NCBI GenBank assembly: GCA_024803745.1
Contig: JANJXV010000004.1
Location: 40,120,358 to 40,184,357, forward strand
Reading direction: 5' to 3'
Length of the DNA: 64,000 bases
Source of the DNA: Megascapheus bottae
Lineage: Eukaryota; Chordata; Mammalia; Rodentia; Geomyidae
Part shown: in pieces, positions 30,755 through 41,747 of the stretch
Numbering within the stretch: position 1 is the stretch's first letter
How the letters are laid out: each line of letters begins with the position of its first letter
Notes under the pieces: generated by a model
What the model saw: only the letters and a program-made list of their open reading frames with translations
Told to the model about the DNA's origin: nothing
Database searches by the model: none
Made by a program: the position numbers and the translations under genes

Positions 30755-31279
30755 GGGCTATTAGAACTAGAGTAGTTAAGGATTATTCCGTTATTAAACT
30801 ATTTCAGTTTTGTATTTGAGTTCTGAAAAGTGCAAACAAATTAACTCGTTTAGAAATTGCTTGAAAGTTCGAGTCTATTAACGTTGTAAATTGTGTACTT
30901 ACAGAATCATCAGTTTACCTAGGAAGAACAAAGAAAACCACTATGTTATTTTTTAATATCTAGTGGTATTTTCTACATTATGTAGTGACAAGGCTATGAA
31001 TTGAAGCACACAATGAACAGCAAGTATAGAGAAAGAAAACCACAACATCCTCTGTTTTCTTCCTGACTATATCTTTAATGTCTACATATCCCACTTTTCT
31101 GCATTTACAAAGTGAGACCTATGAATACAAAAAAATTAATATTAAAAAAATGATCCATGAAGAGGCTGTTTGCAAAATGCAAAGTATTCTAGTATTATAT
31201 AAGTTAAGATATTATGCTATGTAATTTGATTATTATTATTATTTATTCATTTACTAATTGCATTTTGAGCACAGGGCTT
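30755..31279. other. Unique intron sequence
   Basis: No repeat or exon recognised. Confidence 0.5.
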
Positions 31280-31846
31280 TCTACTGACGAGGAAGATGTT
31301 CTACTCCTTGAGTGCATATATATATATATATATATATACATACATACATATATATATATATCACATTTTCTTGATCTATTCATCCATTGAGAGGCAGCTG
31401 GCTGATTCCATATTTTGTGTATGGGGAACAGTTCATAGGGTAATTCTGTGTTTAGTTTTTTTGTTTCCCAGGAACCTCCATGCTGCTTTCCAGAGTGGTT
31501 AAACAAGTTTATAATACAAACAAAAGTGTAAACAGGGTTTATCTCAACATCTATTATTTGTTTTCTTGAAAATGGCCATGCTAACTGGGGAGAAGTAGAA
31601 TCTCCATGTTGTTTAAATTAGTATTTCCTTCATGACCAGATCTATTGAATATTTCTTCATATGTCTATTTGCCATTTTTTATTTCCCCTTCTGCAAAATC
31701 TCTTTACATCATTAGTCCATTTTTAATTGGGATGTTGTTTCTTTGAGGATCTAACTTTTTGAGTTCTAAATATATTCTGAATATTAAGCCCTTGTCTGAT
31801 GTATACCTGGTAAAAATCTTCCCCCATTCTGTTACTTCTGATGGAG
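31280..31846 (-). mobile_element. Old 5'-truncated L1 fragment
   Basis: Contains diverged ORF2 C-terminal sequence in reverse (GCTGCTTTCCAGAGTGGTTA; TGAATATTTCTTCATATGTC), more decayed than the other L1 copies. A (TA)n expansion at about 31316-31360 lies inside. No TSD found. Confidence 0.85.
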
Positions 31847-32296
31847 AAATGTAACATATATAAACTTAAATTAATGCTTTCAAATATAGAAATAGTAATT
31901 GTAGGGCAAATTTGAATGAACTGTCATGGGCAAAGTAGGAGCTGAAACTCCACTAAGGAAACTGGTGGTACTCCAGGCAATCTTGGTCCCTGTCACAATT
32001 TTGTAAGCTCTGACTATGACAAATGATGTCATAGAAAAAAAATTTAATTCCCTTTCATTCCTTTTATGATTATAAATTCATCTTCTGGGACAAAAGTCTC
32101 TAGTGGCATGTAAAATATATGGTATCATATGTTGTAGAATGTATTCCACTACACTACATAATGATGTAAAACATATAAACTCAATTTTAAAGTGATTTTA
32201 TTTTTCTTGTATAACTTTACATTGAAATTTAGACTAACTTTAAACTAGTAAATATTAAGGAAAAATCAATATACTTTATACATTCTTAAAAAAAAT
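31847..32296. other. Unique intron sequence
   Basis: AT-rich. No exon or repeat recognised. Confidence 0.5.
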
Positions 32297-32303
32297 TGTT
32301 GCT

Positions 32304-32499
32304 GGGGCCAAGAGTTTGGCCTAGTTATAGAGTGCTTGCCTAGCATGCATGAAGACCTGGGTTCTATTCCTCAGTACCATATATGTAGAAAAGCCGGAAG
32401 TGGTGCTGTGGCTCAAGTGGGAGAGCTCTAGCCTTGAAAAAGCCCAAGGACAGTGCTCAGGCCCTGAGTTCAAGCCCCAGGACTGGCCAAAAAAAAATG
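32304..32499 (+). mobile_element. IDL-Geo SINE in a SINE cluster
   Basis: GGGGCCAAGAGTTTGGCCTA to CCAGGACTGGCC. TGTTGCTGG on both sides is a probable TSD within the neighbouring 7SL-Geo. Confidence 0.92.
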
Positions 32500-32631
32500 T
32501 TGCTGGCCTGGTGTGAACCCTATGCTTCTTTTTGCTCAAAGCTAGCACTCTACCACAGCAGACACAGCTCTGCTTCTTGCTTTTGTAGTTAATTGGAAAT
32601 TAGAGTCTCACATTTTACTGCCTAGGCTGGC
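32500..32631 (-). mobile_element. 7SL-Geo SINE, truncated
   Basis: GCTCAAAGCTAGCACTCTAC, TTAATTGGAAATTAGAGTC, GCCTAGGCTGGC, then broken by the next SINE. The rest of the 7SL arm is not found beyond it. Confidence 0.78.
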
Positions 32632-32786
32632 ATGCATGAGGACCCGGGGTTCGATTCCTCCGTACCACATACACAGAAAAAAGCCAGAAGTGGTGCTGTG
32701 ACTCAAGTGGTAGAGCTCTAGCCTTGAGAAAGCCCAAGGACAGTACTCAGGCCCTGAGTACAAGGCCCAGGACCGGCAAATAAATT
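32632..32786 (+). mobile_element. IDL-Geo SINE, 5'-truncated
   Basis: Begins at GCATGCATGAGGACCCGG in the left arm, missing the left A box, and ends CCCAGGACCGGC. Confidence 0.9.
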
Positions 32787-33171
32787 TCTGTTGATTGGGT
32801 AGTCCTTCAGTCAACTATTTATTTCTGTGGAGGAAACCACATTCTGCCTAGGTCTTGAAAAGGCCTAGGTATTCAGAAAATAATAAAGTAAAACATGATC
32901 TCTTCCCTAAATTTTGTGTAATTATAAACTTTTGTAGAGGATCAGATGTCTGGTACCATACTAGGCCACATTGTTGAAGACCACAAACTCATAATTTTCA
33001 GATCCTCATTTCAACATAACATGCCTTGGTGAGGAGACAGACCCTGTCTTCTTTTGCAGTCTGTGAGGTAGATTGGTTGGTTATTTATTTATTATTAATT
33101 ACTAAGGTTGAAACCTCAGGCCTCCCTCATGCCCTCAGCCCATATTTCTGTTTTCAAAACAAAACACATTG
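32787..33171. other. Unique intron sequence
   Basis: No exon or repeat recognised. Confidence 0.45.
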
Positions 33172-33284
33172 GGCCACATACATAGAAAAGCCAGAATTGG
33201 TGCTGTGGCTCAAGTGGTAGAGCGCTAGCCTAGAGGAAAGCCTAGGAATAGGGCTCAGGCTCTGAATTCAGTCCCTAAAAAAGT
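33172..33284 (+). mobile_element. IDL-Geo SINE, right arm only
   Basis: Starts at the linker (GGCCACATACATAGAAAAG) and continues through GGCTCAAGTGGTAGAGCGC to GAATTCAGTCCC. Confidence 0.85.
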
Positions 33285-33419
33285 TTTGGGTTTTAATGGG
33301 GATAGTACTTTCACTGTACTGCAGACTTTTCTTGGCCTCTGCATGAATGAGGGCTATTCAAGACATCCTATGTTTAATGAGCCACCAATCCTCTGAATCT
33401 ATGCCATCTGAAATCTTCC

Positions 33420-33540
33420 TTTTTTGGTTTTTTGGTTTTTTTGTCAGTCATGGGGCTTGAACTCTGAGCTTGAGCACTGTCCTTGAGCTCTTTAGCTCAA
33501 GGCTACTGCCCTACCCCTTGAGCCACAGCACCATTTCTAG
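33420..33540 (-). mobile_element. Geo-arm-only insertion with 8-bp TSD
   Basis: T/G tail, GTCAGTCATGGGGCTTGAAC to TGAGCCACAGCACCATTTC, and nothing of the middle or 7SL arm. AATCTTCC at 33412-33419 and 33541-33548. Confidence 0.85.
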
Positions 33541-33704
33541 AATCTTCCCAAGCCTCCTTATAAGAGGGAGGCATCATCCCTCTGTTGGTGTATTGCAAAG
33601 TGCCAAGTCTAGACTAAAAAACATTTCAAGGAGGTGCTCAAGAAAAGTAAAACTTCAATTTTTTCAAACCTTTTACCTATAATCATGTTAGTCTCTAATT
33701 AAAA

Positions 33705-33847
33705 AAAATTTTTTTTTGTCAATCCTAGGGCTTGAACTTGGGGCCTAGGCACTGTCTTTCTGTGTATGTAATACCGGGGAATTGAACCCAGGGCTTTGTG
33801 CATTCTAGGCAAGCACTCTACCTCCAGGCCACCCTCCCAGTCCCTTA
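33705..33847 (-). mobile_element. IDL-Geo SINE with internal deletion
   Basis: Poly-T, GTCAATCCTAGGGCTTGAAC. CACTGTC is then joined to TTTCTGTGTATGTAATACC, losing most of the Geo arm including its A box. Ends CCACCCTCCCAGTCCC. Confidence 0.88.
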
Positions 33848-34646
33848 AGCTTTAATTTTAAACTGATTCCTGTTTACTCCCTGTATTTTAATGTCATTAT
33901 CTTTCTGATTTGATGAATATAAACTAAGAAAGCAGATATCCAAATTGAAGCCCAGATTTCCAGCTTATTGAATAATACTTTTAGGCAGGTTGAGTTAATA
34001 ATTCATTAAACAAGTTTGGATGTCTTTGTGTGCCCAGTACTATTCTAAGCACTAGAGAAGCATGCTTACATGTAGTCAGAAACATAAATAACCAAAATAA
34101 GTGACAGACTAAAAGTATGTAGTATGTCTGAAGCAATAATTGATACAAAAAGAAAAAAAACCTATTCTTGTGAGCTTTGGTATCCTTAACAAAATGAGAA
34201 TGGCTATCATCTCAAAGATAGCTGTTAGATCAGATGACAGCACTGGTGAAACCTAGGAAAGACCATGGTGAATGAGACAGTCTGCCCCAGACAGCTTACT
34301 GGCAATCTGGTGAGAAAGATTTCCTCCCCACTTTTTTGATCAGCTGCAATAGAGTAAATATTATTGTTTTCTGAGCTTAGCTTGGCTAGAATAACTTGTA
34401 TGTAGCTTATTCCTACTACCTTCATTAAATAGGCATCATTTTGTTTATTAAATGCCATGTGATAGAGCTTTAAAATACTGTAGAGACCCCCCCCAGACCC
34501 ACCCCCTTCAGTATAAACAGGAACTTCTGAAAATTCTCTGACAGTTGAATGGGACCCAGCTGGCATGAGAACTTTCCGTCAGTTTCCACCAGCCTGGGAA
34601 GCTCCCTATCTCACTCCACCACCTGATAGGTGTAATTTTTGCCTTT
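33848..34646. other. Intron sequence with an L2/MIR-like fossil
   Basis: 34010-34110 (TGTGTGCCCAGTACTATTCT, AAGCACTAGAGAAGCATG) has the wording of an ancient L2/MIR-type repeat. The 113-codon minus-strand frame at 34225-34566 lacks recognisable domains or splice context. Confidence 0.45.
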
Positions 34647-34660
34647 AAAAAGGCTGTGTA

Positions 34661-34857
34661 GGGGCCGGGAGTTTGGCCTAGTAGTTAAAGTGCTTGCCTA
34701 GCATGCATGAAGACCCGGGTTCGATTCCTTGTACCACATACATAGAAAAAAGCCGGAAGTGGTGCTGAGGCTCAAGTGGCAGAGCTCTAGCCTTGAGAAA
34801 GTCCAAGGACAGTGCTCAGGCCCTGAGCTCAAGCCCAGGACTGACAAAAAAAAAAAA
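34661..34857 (+). mobile_element. IDL-Geo SINE with perfect 14-bp TSD
   Basis: GGGGCCGGGAGTTTGGCCTA to CCCAGGACTGAC. AAAAAGGCTGTGTA at 34647-34660 and 34858-34871. Very close to consensus. Confidence 0.97.
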
Positions 34858-34983
34858 AAAAAGGCTGTGTAAACCCTGACTATCAACTCCTCCCAGCCTT
34901 GCTTTTGCATTTTGGACGCTTCTATCTCAGTGGTCTTCTTTGGGGGACCCCTCCTCTGGGCACAACAATACCGTATTTCTAAG

Positions 34984-35236
34984 CTGGGCATGGTGGCTCA
35001 TGCCTCTAATACTAGTTACTTGGGAGGCTGAGATGTGAGGATTGAAGTTCAAAGCAAGCTCTGGCACCAAAGAACCTGAGACTCTTATTGTCAATTAATC
35101 ACTATAAAATGGGAAGTGGGGCTGTGGCTCAGGGGTAGGCCAGTAGCCTTGAGCTGAAGAGCTCAGGAACTGCTCCCAGGCCCAGAGTTCAAGCCCCATG
35201 ACCTGAAAAAAAACAAAAACAAAAACAAAAAAAATA
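34984..35236 (+). mobile_element. 7SL-Geo SINE
   Basis: GCTGGGCATGGTGGCTCATG to CCCCATGACCTG, (AAAAAC)n tail. GTATTTCT on both flanks is a probable TSD. Confidence 0.93.
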
Positions 35237-35481
35237 GTATTTCTTGATTGACATGCATAATTGGAGAGATGCTCCCTTTTGTAGTAATCTTCCTTTGTAA
35301 TACTTCTATTGGTGGTCATTTAAAATATCTGTAGATCAGAATGTTAATTGGATGGTGATGTTAGTGATTATGAGTGATTTGGGACTCTTACCTAGCCAAT
35401 CATGGCATCTTTTCTCTGGCAGTTATGTGCAATTGGCATACAAGCAATCTATCCTGCAATCTCATCACTTGGAAGTCTTTT

Positions 35482-35689
35482 TTGGGGGGGTTGGTTGTAG
35501 GGCTTGAACTCTGGGCATGGGCACTGTCCCTGAGCTCTTCAGCTCAAGGCTACTGCCCTATCCCTTGAGCTGCAGCACCACTTCCAGTTTTTTGGAGGTT
35601 AATTGGAGATAAGAGTCTCGTGGCTTTGAACCACGATTCTCAGATCTCAGCCTCCTGAGTAGTGAGGATGTGAGCCACCACACCCTGCT
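35482..35689 (-). mobile_element. 7SL-Geo SINE with 15-bp TSD
   Basis: TGTAGGGCTTGAACTCTGGG to GAGCCACCACACCCTGCT. The TSD ACTTKGAAGTCTTTT at 35467-35481 and 35690-35704 has one mismatch. The segment carrying GACTTT...GGGCTGG is deleted between GTCTCG and TGGCTTTG. Confidence 0.93.
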
Positions 35690-35704
35690 ACTTTGAAGTC
35701 TTTT

Positions 35705-37579
35705 ATGTCTCAGTCTCCTACACATTGAATTAGTGTTGAATTTGGAAAAGGAAATAAAATTTCCCTAAAACTTTTGCTCTTCTGAGCAGTAAAGTAGTTG
35801 CAGTAGTTTAGTTTTACATTTTATTTTTCTAGTCATTTTTAAACATATTTTCTGCTAAAATCTGTTAAACATCTCTCCTTTCCCCTAATTTGCCCTTAAG
35901 ATATTATCTGTTTCTCTAGAAAGTATATCATTTTTCCCCAGCTTGCTAATTTTTACTGTTCTTATTCCCATTTGTTGTTTTATCTTTTATATTTGGCATT
36001 TGACTCTTTGTAATACATCTATCTCAGCTTCTTCAAGTGCAAATAGTCTAAAATTTGCACAATGAGACTTTTTCATTGACTAAGAAAACTGATATTCTAA
36101 ACTAAATAAATATTTACTTCCATTAAGACATTTTTTGATTTTTAAAAAATGTCTACATGTGAAACCTAATAAGAGCCTTGAAAATAAATGGTAGATTAGT
36201 CTGAGAACAGTTCTCCTGTATTTGAGTGGCTGTCTATTGAAATTGAGAACAAGCAGAAAAGAAGCACTAAGTACTTAGAAAACATACCTTCATGTTTACT
36301 TGATTTATTCTATGTTCAGACAGATTGTGGTAGTGGGAAGTGTAATTCACAGCATATTAGCTTTTAGCCGGTGTCATTGCTCGAGTGGGGGTGTGAGCTT
36401 GTGTGTCTGTGTAGTGCAGTGATGCCTGTATTCCAACACTCAGTTTTTCTATCCCATCTTAACACTAAATTGATTTTCTAAATCTGTTAAATGAGATCAT
36501 TTTAAGAGTTTTCAGTATTGCTAAAATCTTATTCTTTACTTGGTGATTGATAACCATTTTTGGAGAACTCTTGTCGTGATTGCCTCCCTTGCTCAACAAC
36601 CTCTGTCTCTCACCTCACCCATTCTTGTTTCTCTTTTCTTGTTTTTTTCCAGACACCTGTCTTCTGTCACATGCCTGTCAAGCCTAATTACAGCTTCTGG
36701 AGGGCTTGGTGAAAGCAATTCCTTGGCCTTGCTGTCCCCTTGGGAATTAATTTGGGTGGCATGTATTTGTGGCCCTCAAGCCATGTTAATGGCTGTTACA
36801 GCCACCAGATTCTAGTCACCTCGGGCCCTAAAGTTGTTTAAAATCAAGGACAGTTTGGTCTCAAGCTAGATATGGCAGTAATAAAAAAAAAATTAGCTCA
36901 TTTTGTCAATGGAAATCAGCCTCCAGTAATTCTGCAAATTTTTTTTGTTTTTCCTTTTGGAACTTTATTAATTTTTTTAAAGTGGAAAAGACATTTATGA
37001 GTTTACAGAAAACAGTGCATTTGACACTTTGAGATTAGAATGCAAGATTCAATATTTTTTTAAATAAGTGACTTGCAATCTGTTTTGCTAATTTATGAAG
37101 TTTTACCAGAAAATATACCAAATATATAACTATACAAACCATACATATAGAAATTATAAGTATACTTTAAAGTCAATCAAATAAAATGAACTTTAAAAAT
37201 AAACTACTATTGAGAATGAAAATTAATTTACATTATTAAAAACTTGGATTCAATTTAAGTGATATATGTAGCATAAAAATTATTTAAGAAAATAGGAAGG
37301 CATGACATTTACTTGAAGATTTATCCAACTTAAAGCACTAAAAATAATGGAAGGAATCCATAGGTATAAATGTGCTGTATTTCTATAGTAGAAAATAATT
37401 GTAATGCAGCATATATGAGTAAACTGTATTGTACTTGACATTAATTCTGTAAAATATTAGGTATGAAAATCACAGAATAATACTTATGTTGACTATATTA
37501 ATAAAATCATTAACATATAAACCTGTTGTTTAGGGTTACTTCTGTATTACTATTTAAAGGAAAAATTGATAACTCCTTT
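35705..37579. other. SINE-free intron block (1.9 kb)
   Basis: The longest stretch in the window without recognised mobile DNA. 36640-36830 is unlike its AT-rich surroundings (GCCTAATTACAGCTTCTGG; CCCCTTGGGAATTAATTTGG; GGCCCTCAAGCCATGTTAAT). It has no poly-A, no family resemblance and no complete exon structure, so it could be a conserved non-coding element. That is inference only. Confidence 0.5.
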
Positions 37580-38316
37580 CTCTTTTTTATTCCTTTCTCC
37601 CTCCTTCCTTCCCTTTCTTTCTCCCCTTCCTCTTCCTCCCCTTCCCCCTCTCTCCCTCCCTCCTATTCCTTCTTTCTTCTTTCCTTCCCTTCTGCCTGTC
37701 CCTCTGTCCTTCTGTCTGTCCATCCATCTGTCCATGTGTCCATCTGTCATCTGGCCATTTGTCATCCATCTGTTGTCCTTCTGTCTAGTCAGTCCATCTG
37801 ACCATCTGTCAGTCTGTTTGTCTGTCTGCCCATCTGTCTGTCTGTTATATGAACATCTGTTGTCTGTCTGGACTTCCCTCTGTCTTTCCGGCTGTCTGGC
37901 CATCTGTCTGTTCATCTGTCTGACCGTCTGTCCGTCCATCTGTCTGTTGGTATGTCTGTCTGTCTGTATGTATGTCTGTCCATCCGTCCATGTGTCTGTC
38001 TCACGTCTGGCCGCTTGTCATCCGTGTGTTGTCCTTCTGTCCATCAGTCCATCTGACTGACCATCTGTCAGTCTGTCAGTCCATCCAGTCTGTCGGTCCG
38101 TCCATCTGGCCATCTGTCATTTGGCCATCTGTCATCCATCTGTTCATCTGTCTTTCTGTCCATCCATCCGTCTTTTTGTGTGTCCATGTGTCTGTCATCT
38201 ACCTGTCTGTCAGTCCATCCATCTTGTCATCCAATCTGTCCATTTGTCTGTCCATCTATCTGTCCATTCATCTATCTGTCTGCCTATCTGATGTCTGTCT
38301 GTCCATCTGTCATCCG
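37580..38316. repeat. Long imperfect pyrimidine/tetranucleotide tract
   Basis: Polypyrimidine CCTT/CCCT (37580-37690) grades into about 620 bp of TGTC/CATC-type units (CTGTCCATCTGTC wording) with constant substitutions. Its 4-nt period keeps frames open on both strands. It ends against a 7SL-Geo middle block, so it may be an expanded SINE tail. Confidence 0.95.
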
Positions 38317-38380
38317 TCTGGTGACTTAATTGAAGATAAGAGTCTCATGGGCTTTTCTAGCTGGGCTGACAGTTAAGAGT
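38317..38380 (-). mobile_element. 7SL-Geo remnant
   Basis: GGTGACTTAATTGAAGATAA, GAGTCTCATGGGC, AGCTGGGCTGAC: the middle block and the edge of the 7SL arm only. Confidence 0.7.
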
Positions 38381-39128
38381 TTGAAAATTTAATGAAGGCA
38401 AGTGGCTTCTTTTAGCAAAATGAAATCACAACCTATTAGGTTCTAGTGTTTAAGTTCCATTGTGACTTCTTGGAGTAGTCTGCTAATTTTATACCAAATT
38501 TTGTGACATATATGCTATTTTTAGTCTCATTCAAGTTATATTGCTTTAAAAGGTTTTCATGAGTGTTGCTTTTCTTTTGTACTGAGTAATATTATTGTCA
38601 TCAGATTGCTAATTTAATATATAATTTTACATCACTTCTTTGATAACAGTTTAAAATTTGGCCCTCTCTAAATCTTAGAAAAATTAAGAGTGGAATATGA
38701 AGACCCAAAAGGCTCCTAGTATAAAGCTTTTGAGAATCATTGAATATGAATTTTTTTCTTTTCTTTTGAAAATTCTATTGTTTATCTTTTAGGCTTTAAA
38801 AGAGACTTGTGTTCTTGTGTGCAACTTAGAAAATAAATCACACTTGATCCCATTGGTAGTATGTTTTTTTCTCCCATTTTTAAAAACAAAATATTTCCAT
38901 CATACAGAATAATTCAAGAATACTTTGTTTATTAAATGTTTATATAATGATTCCCAGATTTAAAATGTTAATCTTTGGCCATACATAGTTTTTGTCCTTG
39001 GGCAAAATGCATACTTTGGAACCTAATTAAATTATATATCGTTTATAAAATTACTCCTAATTTTAATCATATTTAGATATATTTGCTCTGTCTTGTGAAG
39101 ATACCTATAATGTTTACCAACAAAGACA
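38381..39128. other. Unique intron sequence
   Basis: AT-rich. No exon or repeat recognised. Confidence 0.5.
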
Positions 39129-39721
39129 ACCAACATACTTTAAAAAAATTTTATTGTTGGGGCAGTGTATAAAGGGATTACAGTTACATTCATCAAGTAG
39201 TAGGTGCATTATTTCTCCCACATTGATACCCCTTCTCATGTTTTTGTACCCATTTCCCTCTCCCACCCCCTCCCAATCATCTTGTTTTCCATCCTTCCCT
39301 TTCTTATTTCAAATAAACAAATAAATGTATATAAAATATACCAGGTAACAAAGTCAGATACAGTAACAATATGAGATTAACCAAAGGGCAAAAAAAAAGA
39401 GAAGAGAAATAAACATAGTACATTAAGAACAATAATCATGATCCTTTCATTTAGTCTCATCCTATCTGACCTTATGTACCTAGGTTTTGAGCTATTGTAA
39501 TCCTCTCCTGGGAGAGCCCTAGATGTGTACTAATTATTACAAATGAGTGAAACCACGGAGCCTATGTTCCAAGTCTTTCTATTTTCTTACAAATGGGGCA
39601 ATGTTATTATTCCTAATGGCAGCATAGAATTCCATTGTGTATAAGTACCACATCATCTTGATCCAGTCATCTACTGAGGGGCATCTGCGTTGGTTCCATA
39701 TCTGTGTTATGGTAAATAGTG

Positions 39722-39985
39722 CTACAGTGAACATTGTTGTGCTTTAGTATGTCTTTGTTTCTGGACAATTGGGTAACTGCCAAGGAGTGGAATTGTTGGG
39801 TCATAGGGTAGCTCTATATTTAGTCTTTTGAGGAACCTCCATACTGCTTTCCATAGTGGTTGAACGAGTTTGCACTCCCACCAACAGTGTAGTAGTGTTC
39901 CCTCCTGGCCACATCCCCACCAACATCTGTTGTTATTAGATTTCCTGATAATGGCCATTCTAACTGGAGTGAGGTGGAATCTCAA
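39722..39985 (-). pseudogene. L1 ORF2 C-terminal fragment
   Basis: The frame contains NNNRCWWGCGQEGTLLHCWW and WKAVWRFLKRLNIELP, the cysteine-rich C-terminal part of L1 ORF2. No catalytic domain. Confidence 0.9.
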
Positions 39986-40002
39986 AGTTGTTTTGATTTG
40001 CT

Positions 40003-40173
40003 TGGACTCAGGGCCTGAGCACTGTCCTTGGGCTTTCTCAAGGCTAGAGCTCTACCACTTGAGCTTCAGCACCACTTCTGACTTTTTTTCTATGTATGTG
40101 ATACCAAGGAATTGAACCTGGGTCTTCATGCATGCTAGGCAAGCACTCTACCACTAGCCAAACTCCCAGCCCT
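40003..40173 (-). mobile_element. IDL-Geo SINE without tail, replacing L1 sequence
   Basis: Starts abruptly inside the Geo arm (CTTGGACTCAGGGCCTGAGC) with no poly-T or GCCAGTCCTGG, and ends CCAAACTCCCAGCCC. About 45 bp of L1 present at the matching place in the 19599 copy are missing, and no TSD is seen. Confidence 0.92.
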
Positions 40174-40436
40174 CTATTGGCCATTCTTATTTCCTCTTCA
40201 GAGAAGTCTCAAAGTCTTTAGTTGACCTTTTAATGGAATGGTTGTTTCTTTGAAGATTTGTTTTGTAGAGATTCAATTTTCTTAGCTGTAGAAATATTTT
40301 AGATATGAGGCTCTTGTCTGTTGTATGGCTAGTGAAGATCTTCTCTCACTCTGCGGGCTTTTTTTTTTTTTCTTTTTCTATTTTTTTCTATTTAACTTTG
40401 TAGCTATGTCCTTTGCTATACAGACCAACATACTTT

Positions 40437-41007
40437 TATTTGCATTTATTTAATGCTGAATTAATTCCTAGGTTATTTGTGTGGGTGTTGCTCCCTCCCC
40501 CCAATTTGTTCTGTGTACCTTTTTCTTCTGTTCACATTCCTGTTCTGATTTAGGAGCAGTTTGCTCCTTTTCAGTATTAGCTCCCAGGATTGGAGGGTCT
40601 CTTATGTTGTTCACTGGACCATGAGCTCTGTAAGTATGGCCAGTGAAGTATCTTGATGCTTTGTTCGCCTGGATGCATTGAGTGACCAGAGAATCTATAT
40701 CTAAACCCTATGCTTTGACACTACCCTACCTTTTAAAGCATGTATAGCAAAAATTTAGCAATCTTTTTAGGATACAGATGCTATGTCCAACCCCTCAGTT
40801 TGGCCTGAGTACATTGATCATCTTCATAATCATAATACCAGAATGACACATACTGCTTCTTTCAAGTGACATATTTCAGACACTTACTTAGTTTTTTATA
40901 TGTGCATATCCTTGATGGCCTTGGCACTTTTTCAGTTCTTAAAGTAAATATGATTTGCATGAATGTGTGGAGTTTTCTAGGTCAAGAGTAGGGATCCACT
41001 TTCATAG
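40437..41007. other. Unique intron sequence
   Basis: No exon or repeat recognised. Confidence 0.5.
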
Positions 41008-41097
41008 GTACATATGTATGTATATATATATATGTATATATAACATGTACATGATATATATATTTACACATATTCTTTATATGTAAAAATATACATA
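41008..41097. repeat. TA/TATG-rich simple sequence
   Basis: ATGTATGTATATATATATAT and related units. Confidence 0.9.
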
Positions 41098-41147
41098 ATT
41101 ATAAATTTTTGGTGGGGATCTGCCATTTAAGGTATACCCCAATGAAG

Positions 41148-41627
41148 GATTTTTCCCCCCTTGGTCCTGGGTCTTGGATTCAAGACCTGGATGCTATCCA
41201 TGCACCATTTTGTGCTCAAGACTAACACTCTATCACTTGAGCCACAGTGCTAATTCCATCTTTTTTGAGTAGTTTATTGGAGACAAGAGTCTCACTTTCC
41301 AGGGCCAGGAGTTTGGCCTAGAGGTAGAGTGCTTGCCTAGCATGCACGAGGACCCGGGTTCGATTCCTCGGTACCACCTACATAAGGAAAAGCTGGAAGT
41401 GGTGCTGAGGATCAAGTGGTAGGGCTCAAGCCTTGAGAAAGTACAAGGACAGTGCTCAGGCCCTGAGCTCAAGACCAGGACTGGCAAAAAAAAAAAAAAA
41501 AAAAAAGAGTCTCACTTTCCTCCTCTGGCTGGCTTTGAATCATGATCCTCCTTAGATCTCAGCTTCCTGAGTTGCTAGTATTACAGGCATGTGCCAATGT
41601 GCCATTGACACCCAGCTCCCAGTGAAG
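41148..41627 (-). mobile_element. Old 7SL-Geo SINE, split by a nested SINE
   Basis: Outer parts 41148-41300 (GGTCCTGGGTCTTGGATTCA to GAGTCTCACTTTCC) and 41505-41627 (through TTGCTAGTATTACAGGCATG to TTGACACCCAGCT). Confidence 0.92.
41301..41504 (+). mobile_element. IDL-Geo SINE nested, perfect 16-bp TSD
   Basis: AGGGCCAGGAGTTTGGCCTA to CCAGGACTGGC and a roughly 20-nt A-tail. AAGAGTCTCACTTTCC at 41285-41300 and 41505-41520. Hits the same host segment as the nested copy at 12539. Confidence 0.97.
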
Positions 41628-41636
41628 TTTAGTGCT

Positions 41637-41747
41637 CTTTTTGTTGTTGTTGCTGTTGCTGTTGTTTTTGCAGGTTCTGGGGTTTGAACTCAGGACCTTG
41701 GTCTTGCTAAGCAAGTGACTTACCAGAGAAGCCTGCCTCTAACCCTA
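41637..41747 (-). mobile_element. Old ID-like element with (TTG/CTG)n tail
   Basis: TTGTTGTTGCTGTTGCTG then GGTTCTGGGGTTTGAACTCA, and CTTGCTAAGCAAGTGACTTA: an ID monomer in reverse. The left arm is partly lost. Confidence 0.65.

Larger units (their letters stand above)
39142..40423 (-). mobile_element. 5'-truncated L1 with 13-bp TSD
   Basis: Same subfamily and 3' end style as 19599-21634, truncated near CTTTGCTATACAG. TSD ACCAACATACTTT at 39129-39141 and 40424-40436 is perfect. A defective IDL-Geo lies inside, at 40003-40173. Confidence 0.93.

Noticed and set aside
34225..34566. 113-codon minus-strand frame
   Set aside because: Overlaps unique AT-rich intron and a probable L2/MIR-like region's neighbour. 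No domain, no splice logic.
36540..36815. 91-codon plus-strand frame, considered as a PDSS2 exon
   Set aside because: No similarity to PDSS2 or other families that I recognise, and no acceptor/donor pair bounding a coherent frame. Kept only as a possible conserved non-coding element.
37526..38376. Long overlapping frames on both strands (up to 164 codons) rich in C/S/H/P/V or in D/R/Q/T
   Set aside because: A 4-nt repeat without stop words keeps all frames open. Composition is extreme and there is no domain.
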